A stretch of 64,000 nucleotides of DNA from Spirosoma sp. SC4-14 (GTDB taxonomy: Bacteria; Bacteroidota; Bacteroidia; Cytophagales; Spirosomataceae). The position numbers were made by a program, and so were the translations under genes. The DNA is taken from the NCBI RefSeq assembly GCF_037201965.1, contig NZ_CP147518.1, positions 2,541,001-2,605,000 of the forward strand, given 5' to 3'. Of the stretch, positions 17,358 to 25,344 are shown one piece after another (position 1 is the first letter of the stretch; every line of letters begins with the position of its first letter). Below the pieces are notes generated by a model. It was not told the DNA's origin, ran no database searches, and worked only from the letters and a program-made list of their open reading frames with translations.

Positions 17358-19397
17358 ATGAATACTATAGAAGAGTATAATCCGCCCGTCAGAAAAACCT
17401 CCCGAAGGATCATACTCTTCAAACTAATCAGTATTCTCTTCTCGCTGCTGATCCTGTGTTTTTTGGAAGTGCTATTGCGGGTAGTTGGCTATGGCTATGA
17501 CATGAGTCTGTTTGTCGATTATCCTGAAAATGGCGAGTTTCTCGTTCTGAACCCAAATGCGTCGAAGAACTATTTCCTGAATCAGAAAATTGCCACAACG
17601 GGTAATATAGAACCCTTTAAAAAGAAAAAAGACCCGAATACCTGCCGCATTTTCGTGCTCGGCGAATCAACCACAATTGGCTATCCTTATTTTCATAACG
17701 GGTCGTTTCATCGCTGGCTACAGTATCGGTTAACGCATACGTTTCCTGATAAAAACTTCGAAATCATTAACCTGTCTCTAACTGCGGTAAACTCGTATTG
17801 TGTACTGGGATTTGCCAGAGAGGTTGTTGAGTATGAGCCCGATGCGGTTCTGATTTATACGGGGCACAACGAATATTACGGAGCATTAGGTGTTGGCTCA
17901 ACGGAGCAGATTGGCGGAAGTCCTTCGCTCGTACATAGTATTCTGAAACTGCGTAAACTTCGGCTGGCGCAGTTGCTGGTCAACACCTATGAACACGCTC
18001 GTCATTTAATAACTCCGGATGGGCAACCGTCGGGCGGTACGCGGATGAAGCTGATGGTGGCCGAGCAGCAGATACCCTATCAGTCGGAGCTATACGAACG
18101 GGGCGTTGAGCAGTTTAGAGCCAACATGGACCAGACACTGGGTTTGCTCAATGAACATACTATTCCTGTTTTTGTCAGCAACCTGGTCAGTAATGAAAAA
18201 GATTTAAAACCGTTCGTCAGTTTTCCGGTCGATAGCCAGAAATTTCCGGGCTTTGTCCAGAATTATTCGCGCGGTGTTGCGGCCTTTAATCGACACGATT
18301 ATTCGTTGGCTTATACCTTTTTCAAGGCTGCCAACCAGAGCAATAATACGCACGCATTGTGTACTTTTTACCTGGGGAAAACCGCGTATGAACTGGGTAA
18401 CTTTGGCTATGCCAAAGCCTATTTTGCCCGAGCCCGCGATCTGGACGGATTGCGTTTCCGGGCACCGGGTTCGCTAAACGGCATTATCGAGCAATTGTGT
18501 AGTACCTACAAGACCGCGCATTTGGTTGATACTAAAGAGGTTTTTGAAGCCCATTCAACCAATAAATTAATTGGCGATGAGCTGATTCTGGAGCATGTTC
18601 ATCCCGATTTGATGGGGTATGCGTTGCTGTCAGAAGCGTTTTATACGAGCCTGAAAGCCGAAAATTTTATTTCGCCCGATCCTGAAAAGGAAATGAGTTT
18701 CGAACAACTGTTGCACAATATGCCCATTACAAAAGTCGATTCGCTTGCTGGTATCTATAAAGTGGCAAACCTGAAACGGAACTGGCCATTTAAGGAGGTC
18801 ATGAAAGCCGATTCGTTTTCGGTCACAACGGTAGAGGAAAAGCTGGCATACGATCTTACATTTCGGCAACTGCCCTGGCTGGATGCGCTCAGCGATTTGT
18901 ATGACCACTACATGCGCAGTCGGCAACTGGCCAATGCGCGAAAAGTGCTGGAAACCTTAGTGCTGGAATACCCGACCGATGCGCGCTATGCCGAAAAAGC
19001 GGCTATGCTCAGTGGTGAACTGAAAGACGAAGAAACGGCTGTTTTCTACTTCAAAAAGGCGTTTGCGCTGGCTCCATCGTTCGATAGGGCAAGGTACCTG
19101 ATTGCGCTTACGCTCCAACTCGACCGACCGCAGGAAGCAATGCCCTATCTCGATTATGCCATTCAGCATAACACGACGCAGTTTAATCTGGGCTTAGTTC
19201 GCGGGTACGCCGAGCGGGTTATTGAGCTTAAACGGGCTTACCAGCGCGACTCAGCTAATTTAACCATTCTCAATCAAATTGCCGACGCTTACTTCCGGAT
19301 GGATAATAAAAGCGTAGCAACCCGATATGTTCAGAAAGTTCTGAAAGTAGATGCTGATAATCAGGGTGCTTTATCGCTGATGGCGCATCTTCGCTAA
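17358..19397 (+). CDS. Membrane-anchored SGNH/GDSL-hydrolase-like protein with C-terminal TPR repeats
   Basis: About 679 residues from the ATG at 17358 (a GTG ten codons earlier is less likely). One transmembrane segment lies near residues 18-40 (LISILFSLLILCFLEVLLRV). Then comes an SGNH-like domain: block I with the serine as FVLGESTTIGYPY, block III as YTGHNEYYG (GHNE in place of GxND), and a late HVHPDLMGYALLSEAF segment that could carry the Asp/His pair. A helical stretch follows (FFKAANQSNNTHALCTFYLG), and near the C-terminus are TPR units (YFKKAFALAPSFDRARYLIA, PYLDYAIQHN). SGNH enzymes cleave esters such as acetyl groups on glycans; that would fit the neighbouring locus, but the substrate is not readable. 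Hairpins isolate it from SusCD; the PQQ gene follows after 13 bases. Confidence 0.8.
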   Translation: MNTIEEYNPPVRKTSRRIILFKLISILFSLLILCFLEVLLRVVGYGYDMSLFVDYPENGEFLVLNPNASKNYFLNQKIATTGNIEPFKKKKDPNTCRIFVLGESTTIGYPYFHNGSFHRWLQYRLTHTFPDKNFEIINLSLTAVNSYCVLGFAREVVEYEPDAVLIYTGHNEYYGALGVGSTEQIGGSPSLVHSILKLRKLRLAQLLVNTYEHARHLITPDGQPSGGTRMKLMVAEQQIPYQSELYERGVEQFRANMDQTLGLLNEHTIPVFVSNLVSNEKDLKPFVSFPVDSQKFPGFVQNYSRGVAAFNRHDYSLAYTFFKAANQSNNTHALCTFYLGKTAYELGNFGYAKAYFARARDLDGLRFRAPGSLNGIIEQLCSTYKTAHLVDTKEVFEAHSTNKLIGDELILEHVHPDLMGYALLSEAFYTSLKAENFISPDPEKEMSFEQLLHNMPITKVDSLAGIYKVANLKRNWPFKEVMKADSFSVTTVEEKLAYDLTFRQLPWLDALSDLYDHYMRSRQLANARKVLETLVLEYPTDARYAEKAAMLSGELKDEETAVFYFKKAFALAPSFDRARYLIALTLQLDRPQEAMPYLDYAIQHNTTQFNLGLVRGYAERVIELKRAYQRDSANLTILNQIADAYFRMDNKSVATRYVQKVLKVDADNQGALSLMAHLR

Positions 19398-19410
19398 CTG
19401 TCAGTGTACA

Positions 19411-21672
19411 ATGAGCACACGCAACAAACAAACTATTTTTCGGCGCTGCTTGCGCTCAATGAATGCTATGATCCCCATACCCCGAATTGCCATTGCTACC
19501 CTACTGGCTGGGAGTTGTTTTATGTTCGGTACCCAGAAGTGGGAGGGCGAGTTGCCAACTGGGCAGGATTGGCCCTACTATGGTGGTAACAAAGCTGGTA
19601 ACCGCTATTCGCCACTGACCCAGATCAATACCAGTAACGTAAAAAAATTAGCGGTGGCCTGGATGTATGATGCGTCCGAAAAACCCGACCCGAACAATCC
19701 GGGACGAAGACGGGAGCGCGCCATTCAGTGCCAGCCAATTGTTGTTCATGGCGTTCTGTACGGTACCACACCTGAGCTTAAACTTTTTGCGCTGAAAGCC
19801 GACACGGGCGAACAAATCTGGAAATTTGAACCCTCAAAATCAGACCGGCTAAACTCAAATCGGGGCGTAGTATACTGGGAGTCGGGTAGCGATAGACGTA
19901 TATTGTATACCGTTGGGTCGAGTCTGTATGCAGTAAATGCCGAAACCGGTGAGGGAATTGCCAGTTTTGGTACAAATGGCAAAGCTGATCTGCACGAAGG
20001 CTTGCAAACCAATCTGGATCATGACGTAAGTAAACTGTCGGTTACGGCTACTTCGCCGGGTATTGTTTATCGCAATACGTTCGTCATTGGATCGAGCGTT
20101 TCGGAATCGGGCGATGCCGCTCCCGGCCACATACGGGCGTTCGATGTGCTGACGGGAAAACTGAAATGGGTGTTTCATACCATTCCGCAACCGGGCGAAC
20201 TGGGCTACGACACCTGGCCTGCTGATGCCTATAAGAAAATTGGGGCTGTCAATAACTGGAGTGGTATGTCGCTTGATGAGAAGCGGGGTATGGTTTTTTT
20301 CGGTACGGGCTCTCCGGCATCGGACTTCTATGGGGGCGACAGAAAAGGAAAAAACCTGTTTGCCAACTGTATTATGGCATTGGATGCCGAAACGGGAAAG
20401 CTGAAGTGGTATTATCAGACCATCCACCACGATCTCTGGGACCGCGATCATCCATCTCCGCCAAATTTGATTACGCTGAAACGGAAAGGCTCCGACGGGC
20501 GACTCCGGCGGATCGATGCGGTGGTGCAGGCCACAAAAGACGGCCTGGTGTATGTGCTGGATCGGGATAAAGGGACCTCGCTGTTTCCGGTTGAGGAACG
20601 GAAAGTGCCCGTAAACGGATTGCCGGGCGAACACCCCTGGCCAACGCAGAAATACCCACTGAAACCGTTGCCGCTGTCGCGCCAGATCTATACCGAAGCC
20701 GATCTTACCGATTTATCACCAGAAGCTCATGCGTATGTAAAAGAACGATTTGAAAAGATTAGGACTCCGAACAAATTTACACCACCGAGCACGAATGGAA
20801 CATTGCTGTTTGGTTATAGCGGTGGAGCCGAATGGGGAGGCAATTCTATTGACCCCGACGGTATTCTTTACCAGAACGTCAATGAAGAACCCTGGGAGCT
20901 AATCATGACCGAGCGGGCTAGTCTGAGCAAACAGGATAAACCCCTCACCATTGGGAACGCTCTCTATGTAGCTAACTGCGCAGCCTGTCATGGGCAGGAT
21001 CGGCGGGGGAGTGGTCCGGAACTGCCGTCGCTGATCGACATTGGTAAAAAGCGATCGGCCGACGAAATTAAAGCCATTCTAAAAACGGGCAGTGGTCGTA
21101 TGCCTTCGTTTCAGCACCTTTCCGATAAGGAACGTGATGCGTTGGTTAATTTCCTGCTCAACAAAGATTCGGGTTCGGCTACGGTTGCCAGTGCAGCTAC
21201 CACAAAATCGAGTGATTCTAAAAACAGCGGTTTCCCCTACGTTCCGGCCTATGTGAGCAAAGTCTGGCAGCGGTTTACGGATCAGAATGGGTATCCGGGC
21301 ATCAAACCGCCCTGGGGAACGCTGAACGCCATTGACCTGAACACGGGCGACTATCTGTGGCGGGTGCCGCTGGGTGAGTATCCCGAACTGGCGAAGAAAG
21401 GCGTCCCCACCACCGGAACCGATAGCTACGGCGGGCCACTCGCAACCGCAGGCGGACTGGTGTTCATTTCTGGTACGAAAGATGAGAAAATTCGCGCTTT
21501 CGATAAGAAGACGGGTAAGGTGGTCTGGGAGTATCAGCTTCCAGCGGGGGGCTTTGCTACGCCAATTGCTTATGAAGTTGCCGGAACCCAGTATATCGTC
21601 ATTGCGGCTGGCGGTGGGCGTGGCCAGAAGATTGGAGGAAATTATGTTGCTTTTGCGCTTAAACGCTACTAG
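19411..21672 (+). CDS. PQQ-dependent dehydrogenase with inserted cytochrome c domain
   Basis: Quinoprotein beta-propeller of 753 residues, most like glucose/aldose dehydrogenases. Seen: the opening W-motif blade DWPYYGGNKAGNRYSPLTQI, further blades (LKADTGEQIWKFEP, FDVLTGKLKWVFHT), the segment HHDLWDRDHPSPPNLITL, VVQATKDGLVYVLDRDKGTS, and a late blade (GTKDEKIRAFDKKTGKVVWE). A heme c domain is inserted at about 510-590 with CAACH at 523-527 and a likely Met ligand in GSGRMPSFQHLSD. This predicts periplasmic oxidation of a sugar to a lactone or acid with electrons passed to the respiratory chain. The export signal is clearest if translation starts at residue 17 or 20 (MIPIPRIAIATLLAGS). The next gene starts 9 bases downstream. 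Confidence 0.92.
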   Translation: MSTRNKQTIFRRCLRSMNAMIPIPRIAIATLLAGSCFMFGTQKWEGELPTGQDWPYYGGNKAGNRYSPLTQINTSNVKKLAVAWMYDASEKPDPNNPGRRRERAIQCQPIVVHGVLYGTTPELKLFALKADTGEQIWKFEPSKSDRLNSNRGVVYWESGSDRRILYTVGSSLYAVNAETGEGIASFGTNGKADLHEGLQTNLDHDVSKLSVTATSPGIVYRNTFVIGSSVSESGDAAPGHIRAFDVLTGKLKWVFHTIPQPGELGYDTWPADAYKKIGAVNNWSGMSLDEKRGMVFFGTGSPASDFYGGDRKGKNLFANCIMALDAETGKLKWYYQTIHHDLWDRDHPSPPNLITLKRKGSDGRLRRIDAVVQATKDGLVYVLDRDKGTSLFPVEERKVPVNGLPGEHPWPTQKYPLKPLPLSRQIYTEADLTDLSPEAHAYVKERFEKIRTPNKFTPPSTNGTLLFGYSGGAEWGGNSIDPDGILYQNVNEEPWELIMTERASLSKQDKPLTIGNALYVANCAACHGQDRRGSGPELPSLIDIGKKRSADEIKAILKTGSGRMPSFQHLSDKERDALVNFLLNKDSGSATVASAATTKSSDSKNSGFPYVPAYVSKVWQRFTDQNGYPGIKPPWGTLNAIDLNTGDYLWRVPLGEYPELAKKGVPTTGTDSYGGPLATAGGLVFISGTKDEKIRAFDKKTGKVVWEYQLPAGGFATPIAYEVAGTQYIVIAAGGGRGQKIGGNYVAFALKRY

Positions 21673-21680
21673 GTCGGCTT

Positions 21681-22676
21681 ATGAAAAACAGGCAGTCAGC
21701 ATACGTTTCCTTGCTCATTGGCTTTTGCGGTATTGGTCTGGCCAGTCTGCTGCTCAGCCTGAAACCAGCGCTGGATGTTCCGCAGGCCGACATCACCAAT
21801 GGGTTGGTGCAGGCGAAACTGTACCTGCCCGATGCCAGCAAGGGATATTATCGGGGCACACGCTTCGACTGGTCGGGTGTGGTGGCCAGTCTCGAATACA
21901 ATGGGCATACGTATCATGGTCAGTGGTTCGACAGCTACAGCCCAACCCTGCACGATGCCGTGATGGGGCCGGTCGAAGAATTTGGCCCACTGGGCTATGC
22001 CGATGCCAAAGCAGGGGAGTCGTTTGTTAAGATTGGTATTGGTAGCCTGACCAAACCCGACGATAAACCCTACAGCCCATTCCGACTTTATCCGAGGGTC
22101 GATCTGGGGCATTGGATCGTGAAGAAAAAGGACAACCAGGTGCTCTTCAGGCATACGTTCAAAGGCAGCCAGTATGCCTATGACTATCAGAAAATACTGA
22201 AGCTGACAAAAGGAAAGCCTGAACTGGTCATAACGCACACGCTGAAGAATACCGGTACGCGGTTGATTTCAACAATGGCCTATGATCATAACTTTTTTGT
22301 GATCGATCAGCAACCAACTGGCCCGACCTATTCCGTAACGTTTCCAATTGCCGATCTATCGGCCGAAGGTGGTAAAGGACTTGGCGAAGTAGCCAGGCTT
22401 CAGGGAAACCAACTGATCTATCTGCGCAATCTGAATAAGGGCGAACAGGCATATTTTCCCGATTTGTCGGCCGGGAAACCAGTTCCCTATGCCATTGGGG
22501 TCGAGAATACCAAAACGGGTGCTGGTGTGAAGGTCACGGGCGACCGGGCAATTGCCCGACTTGTGTATTGGTCGTCGCCAACCACAGTATGCCCCGAACC
22601 CTACATCGACATTAAAGTAGAGCCGGGCAAAACCTTTAGCTGGCAGATTGCCTATCAGTATTACACTAAACCGTAG
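21681..22676 (+). CDS. Exported protein of aldose-1-epimerase-like fold (putative)
   Basis: 331 residues with a single N-terminal membrane or signal segment (AYVSLLIGFCGIGLASLLLS). The body reads as beta-rich: LVQAKLYLPDASKGYYRGTR, FDWSGVVASLEYNGHTYHGQ, then LVITHTLKNTGTRLISTMAY followed by DHNFFVID and, near the end, CPEPYIDIKVEPGKTFSWQI. The pattern of a His within an N-[HY]-x-F-F-like motif followed by beta strands suggests the galactose-mutarotase fold, but I cannot confirm catalytic residues. It sits 9 bases after the PQQ dehydrogenase and 52 before the dehydratase gene, so it is very probably co-transcribed. A role in presenting the right sugar anomer to the dehydrogenase is a guess from context. 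Confidence 0.6.
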   Translation: MKNRQSAYVSLLIGFCGIGLASLLLSLKPALDVPQADITNGLVQAKLYLPDASKGYYRGTRFDWSGVVASLEYNGHTYHGQWFDSYSPTLHDAVMGPVEEFGPLGYADAKAGESFVKIGIGSLTKPDDKPYSPFRLYPRVDLGHWIVKKKDNQVLFRHTFKGSQYAYDYQKILKLTKGKPELVITHTLKNTGTRLISTMAYDHNFFVIDQQPTGPTYSVTFPIADLSAEGGKGLGEVARLQGNQLIYLRNLNKGEQAYFPDLSAGKPVPYAIGVENTKTGAGVKVTGDRAIARLVYWSSPTTVCPEPYIDIKVEPGKTFSWQIAYQYYTKP

Positions 22677-22728
22677 TGAAATAACGCAACAGCCTGAACT
22701 TTTGATTCTATAACTCAATAAACCCGCA

Positions 22729-24093
22729 ATGAACAAGCCAGAAATTCAATCAGAAACCAGCCGTCGGAATGCGCTGAAACTATTAGGGATGGGATCGTCA
22801 GCCGGAATTTTAGGATTGTTCGGTAGCCCGCAAGCACGTGCCGAAACCTATCAAACGCCTGCCTATGCCAAAGGAGCGGCCCCTGTGACCATCAAAAGTG
22901 TACGAGCCATAACCACTGCGCCAGGAGGTTCCAATCTGGTAATTGTGAAAGTTGAAACATCCGAGCCTGGTTTATATGGAATCGGCTGTGCAACCTTCAC
23001 CCAGCGGGCGCTGGTTGTGGTGCCAGCCATTAACACCTACCTGAACGAATTTTGTGTGGGCAAGGATGTCGACAATATCGAAGATATGTGGCAGTCGGCT
23101 TATGTAAGTTCGTACTGGCGGAACGGTCCGGTGTTGAACAATGCGCTGTCGGGGCTGGATCAGGCGTTGTGGGACATTAAAGGCAAGCGGGCCAATATGC
23201 CGGTTTATCAGTTACTGGGTGGCAAAGCCCGGTTTGCGGTCGATACCTATACGCACGCTAGTGGCCCAACACCCGAGGCTATTGCCGATCGGGTACAGCA
23301 GTTTATGGAAATGGGTTTCCGGCACGTACGGATTCAGCAGGGCGGTTACGGTGGCGTAGGGGCTATGAACGACATTAAGCCCGATTTTAAAACGGCTGGT
23401 TTTGCTAAAGATACCGACGATTTTTCGGATCAGAAAACTTACCTGAAGCGCGTTCCGAAGATGTTCGATGTGGTTCGTAAACGCTGCGGTGAAGACGTTC
23501 AGTTATTACACGATATGCACGAGCTGGTAGAGCCCATCGATGCGATCAACATGATCAAGAGATTGGAAGAATACCGTCCATTTTTCGTCGAAGACCCATT
23601 CTCGCCCGAAAATATGAAGTGGTTTAAGACACTACGCGAATCGACCTCGGTGCCCATTGCCATGGGCGAACTCTTCAACAATACTAATGAGTTTAAAGAG
23701 CCGATGGTGAATCAGTGGTTCGATTTTATTCGGATTCATATTTCGCAGATTGGCGGCATTACACCCGCAATGAAAGTGGCGCGTCTGGGCGAGTGGTTCA
23801 ATGTTCGGACGGCCTGGCATGGCCCCGGCGATACGTCGCCGGTTGGACATGCAGCCAACAACAGTATCGATATTGCCGTCTGGAACTTCGGTATTCAGGA
23901 ATCGCAGATGTTCAACGATAAGGTGAAAGAAGTGTTCCCCGGCTGCCCGACCATCAAAAATGGTTACTATGAAGTAAGCGATGCACCCGGACTAGGTGTC
24001 GATATCAACGAGAAAGAAGCCGCTAAATATCCCATCGGAACCAAATCGCGCTGGACCGTTCGGAAAAGCGACGGCACGATTTTGAAGCCATAA
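22729..24093 (+). CDS. Enolase-superfamily sugar-acid dehydratase, mannonate-dehydratase-like, with Tat signal
   Basis: 454 residues. The N-terminus carries a twin-arginine signal (TSRRNALKLLGMGSSAGIL, cleavage near AQA-like QARA-E), so a periplasmic location is predicted. The body matches the mannonate dehydratase (ManD/RspA) branch: LSGLDQALWDIKGKRANMPV, FRHVRIQQGGYGG, LLHDMHELVEPIDAI (D262, H264), FFVEDPFSPEN (E288), PIAMGELFNN (E314), and TAWHGPGDTSPVGHAA (H364, D368) with NFGIQESQ. The three acidic Mg ligands and the two histidines are all present. This family dehydrates D-mannonate or D-gluconate to 2-keto-3-deoxygluconate. Family members normally work in the cytoplasm, so the Tat signal is unusual. 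A BASS-family carrier follows immediately. Confidence 0.88.
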   Translation: MNKPEIQSETSRRNALKLLGMGSSAGILGLFGSPQARAETYQTPAYAKGAAPVTIKSVRAITTAPGGSNLVIVKVETSEPGLYGIGCATFTQRALVVVPAINTYLNEFCVGKDVDNIEDMWQSAYVSSYWRNGPVLNNALSGLDQALWDIKGKRANMPVYQLLGGKARFAVDTYTHASGPTPEAIADRVQQFMEMGFRHVRIQQGGYGGVGAMNDIKPDFKTAGFAKDTDDFSDQKTYLKRVPKMFDVVRKRCGEDVQLLHDMHELVEPIDAINMIKRLEEYRPFFVEDPFSPENMKWFKTLRESTSVPIAMGELFNNTNEFKEPMVNQWFDFIRIHISQIGGITPAMKVARLGEWFNVRTAWHGPGDTSPVGHAANNSIDIAVWNFGIQESQMFNDKVKEVFPGCPTIKNGYYEVSDAPGLGVDINEKEAAKYPIGTKSRWTVRKSDGTILKP

Positions 24094-24101
24094 TTCTACC
24101 T

Positions 24102-24136
24102 GCAACTCCCGAAAACAGCAAGTTTTTGGGAGTTGC
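24102..24136 (+). terminator. Hairpin between the dehydratase and transporter genes
   Basis: A 15-bp stem (24102-24116 with 24122-24136) has one mismatch and a 5-nt loop. It starts 9 bases after the dehydratase stop. It could attenuate transcription into the transporter gene, whose ATG is at 24157. Confidence 0.6.
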
Positions 24137-24156
24137 CTAGCTTATTTTCTGTATCT

Positions 24157-25227
24157 ATGAATGTGTATAAATTCGTGCTGGGCCTGGGCGCAGTGTGTCT
24201 GTTTATTGCCCTCTATCTGGTGTCAAAAGACGCTTTGCCGCAGGCCGGACCGTACCTGATTGCTTTTTTCATTACGCTGGCTGTTGGTTTTAGAGGATAC
24301 GAGCATCTGAAAGGATTTTCGTATACCGTTATCATTTTTGCCTCAGTAACAACCGCCCTGTATTACCCGAATTATTTCATTGAAGTAAATGGATTTAACC
24401 TGTCGGGGCTAATTACGCCACTCATTCAGTTGATTATGTTTGGTATGGGAACGTCGATGAGTCTGGAGGATTTTGTGGGGGTGGTTAAAATGCCCAAAGG
24501 CGTCTTTATCGGTGTGGTTAGTCATTTCGCGATTATGCCGATGCTGGGTTTTACGATTGCGAATTTCAGCGGACTCGATCCCGAAATTGCGGCTGGTATT
24601 ATTCTGATTGGTTGCTCGCCCAACGGCATGGCATCGAACGTAATTTCGTATCTGGCCAAGGCCAATCTGGCGCTCTCGATTACCATAACGGCCATTTCGA
24701 CCACCATTTCTCCCTTCGTAACGCCTTTGCTAATGAAATTGCTGGCGGGCGCTTTTGTCGAAATTGATGTGCTGCACATGATGTGGGATATTATTAAGAT
24801 GGTGATTTTGCCGATTGGGGCCGGGCTGCTTTTTAACAAATTTCTGAGCGGAAAAGCTAAATGGCTCGATGAGGCCATGCCACTGGTGTCGATGTTCGGG
24901 ATTGCCTTCATCATTGTTGTAATCACCGCTGCCGGGCGCAACAGTTTATTGTCGATTGGGCCGATTTTGATTGGGCTGGTCCTGATCCATAACCTCTGCG
25001 GTTATCTGCTGGGCTATTGGTCGGCCCGGTTATTCAGAATGAACGAACGCGACTGCCGAACCATCGCCATCGAAGTTGGTATGCAGAACGGTGGGCTGGC
25101 TTCGGGCATTGCCAAAGAAATGGGGAAGATGGCTACGGTTGGACTGGCCCCGGCTATATTCGGCCCGCTGATGAACATTACGGGTTCTATGCTGGCTTCG
25201 TGGTGGCATCGGAGTGTTCGGGAATGA
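24157..25227 (+). CDS. BASS-family (bile acid:sodium symporter-like) transporter
   Basis: About 356 residues, strongly hydrophobic with about nine to ten membrane helices; inner membrane. Seen: FNLSGLITPLIQLIMFGMGT with MSLEDF, typical of the family's start of the core; IILIGCSPNGMASNVISYLA, the crossing-helix motif (GCCPGG-like) with serine/asparagine ligands; AISTTISPFVTPLLMKLLAG; and EVGMQNGGLASGIA, the second conserved crossover motif. These carriers move organic anions with sodium. Between a periplasmic sugar-acid dehydratase and oxidoreductases, the likely cargo is a sugar acid or 2-keto-3-deoxy acid; this is inference. I use the ATG at 24157; a TTG 8 codons earlier lies inside the hairpin. 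Confidence 0.9.
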   Translation: MNVYKFVLGLGAVCLFIALYLVSKDALPQAGPYLIAFFITLAVGFRGYEHLKGFSYTVIIFASVTTALYYPNYFIEVNGFNLSGLITPLIQLIMFGMGTSMSLEDFVGVVKMPKGVFIGVVSHFAIMPMLGFTIANFSGLDPEIAAGIILIGCSPNGMASNVISYLAKANLALSITITAISTTISPFVTPLLMKLLAGAFVEIDVLHMMWDIIKMVILPIGAGLLFNKFLSGKAKWLDEAMPLVSMFGIAFIIVVITAAGRNSLLSIGPILIGLVLIHNLCGYLLGYWSARLFRMNERDCRTIAIEVGMQNGGLASGIAKEMGKMATVGLAPAIFGPLMNITGSMLASWWHRSVRE

Positions 25228-25344
25228 GTAAAAAGAGGTAAGTATAAAGTTTTCAGAAATATAAATTTTTCAGAAAACCCAACTGGCCTAAAGTGGCAAC
25301 TGTGTCGTACTTGCTGTAGCGTACTGCACATTCAAGAAAAACGT

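Noticed and set aside
19411-21672. PQQ enzyme as a methanol or alcohol dehydrogenase
   Set aside because: The overall pattern (opening W motif, the DLWDRDHP segment and VVQATKDGLVYVLDRD) is closer to aldose/glucose dehydrogenases, and I saw no adjacent Cys-Cys pair typical of alcohol dehydrogenases.
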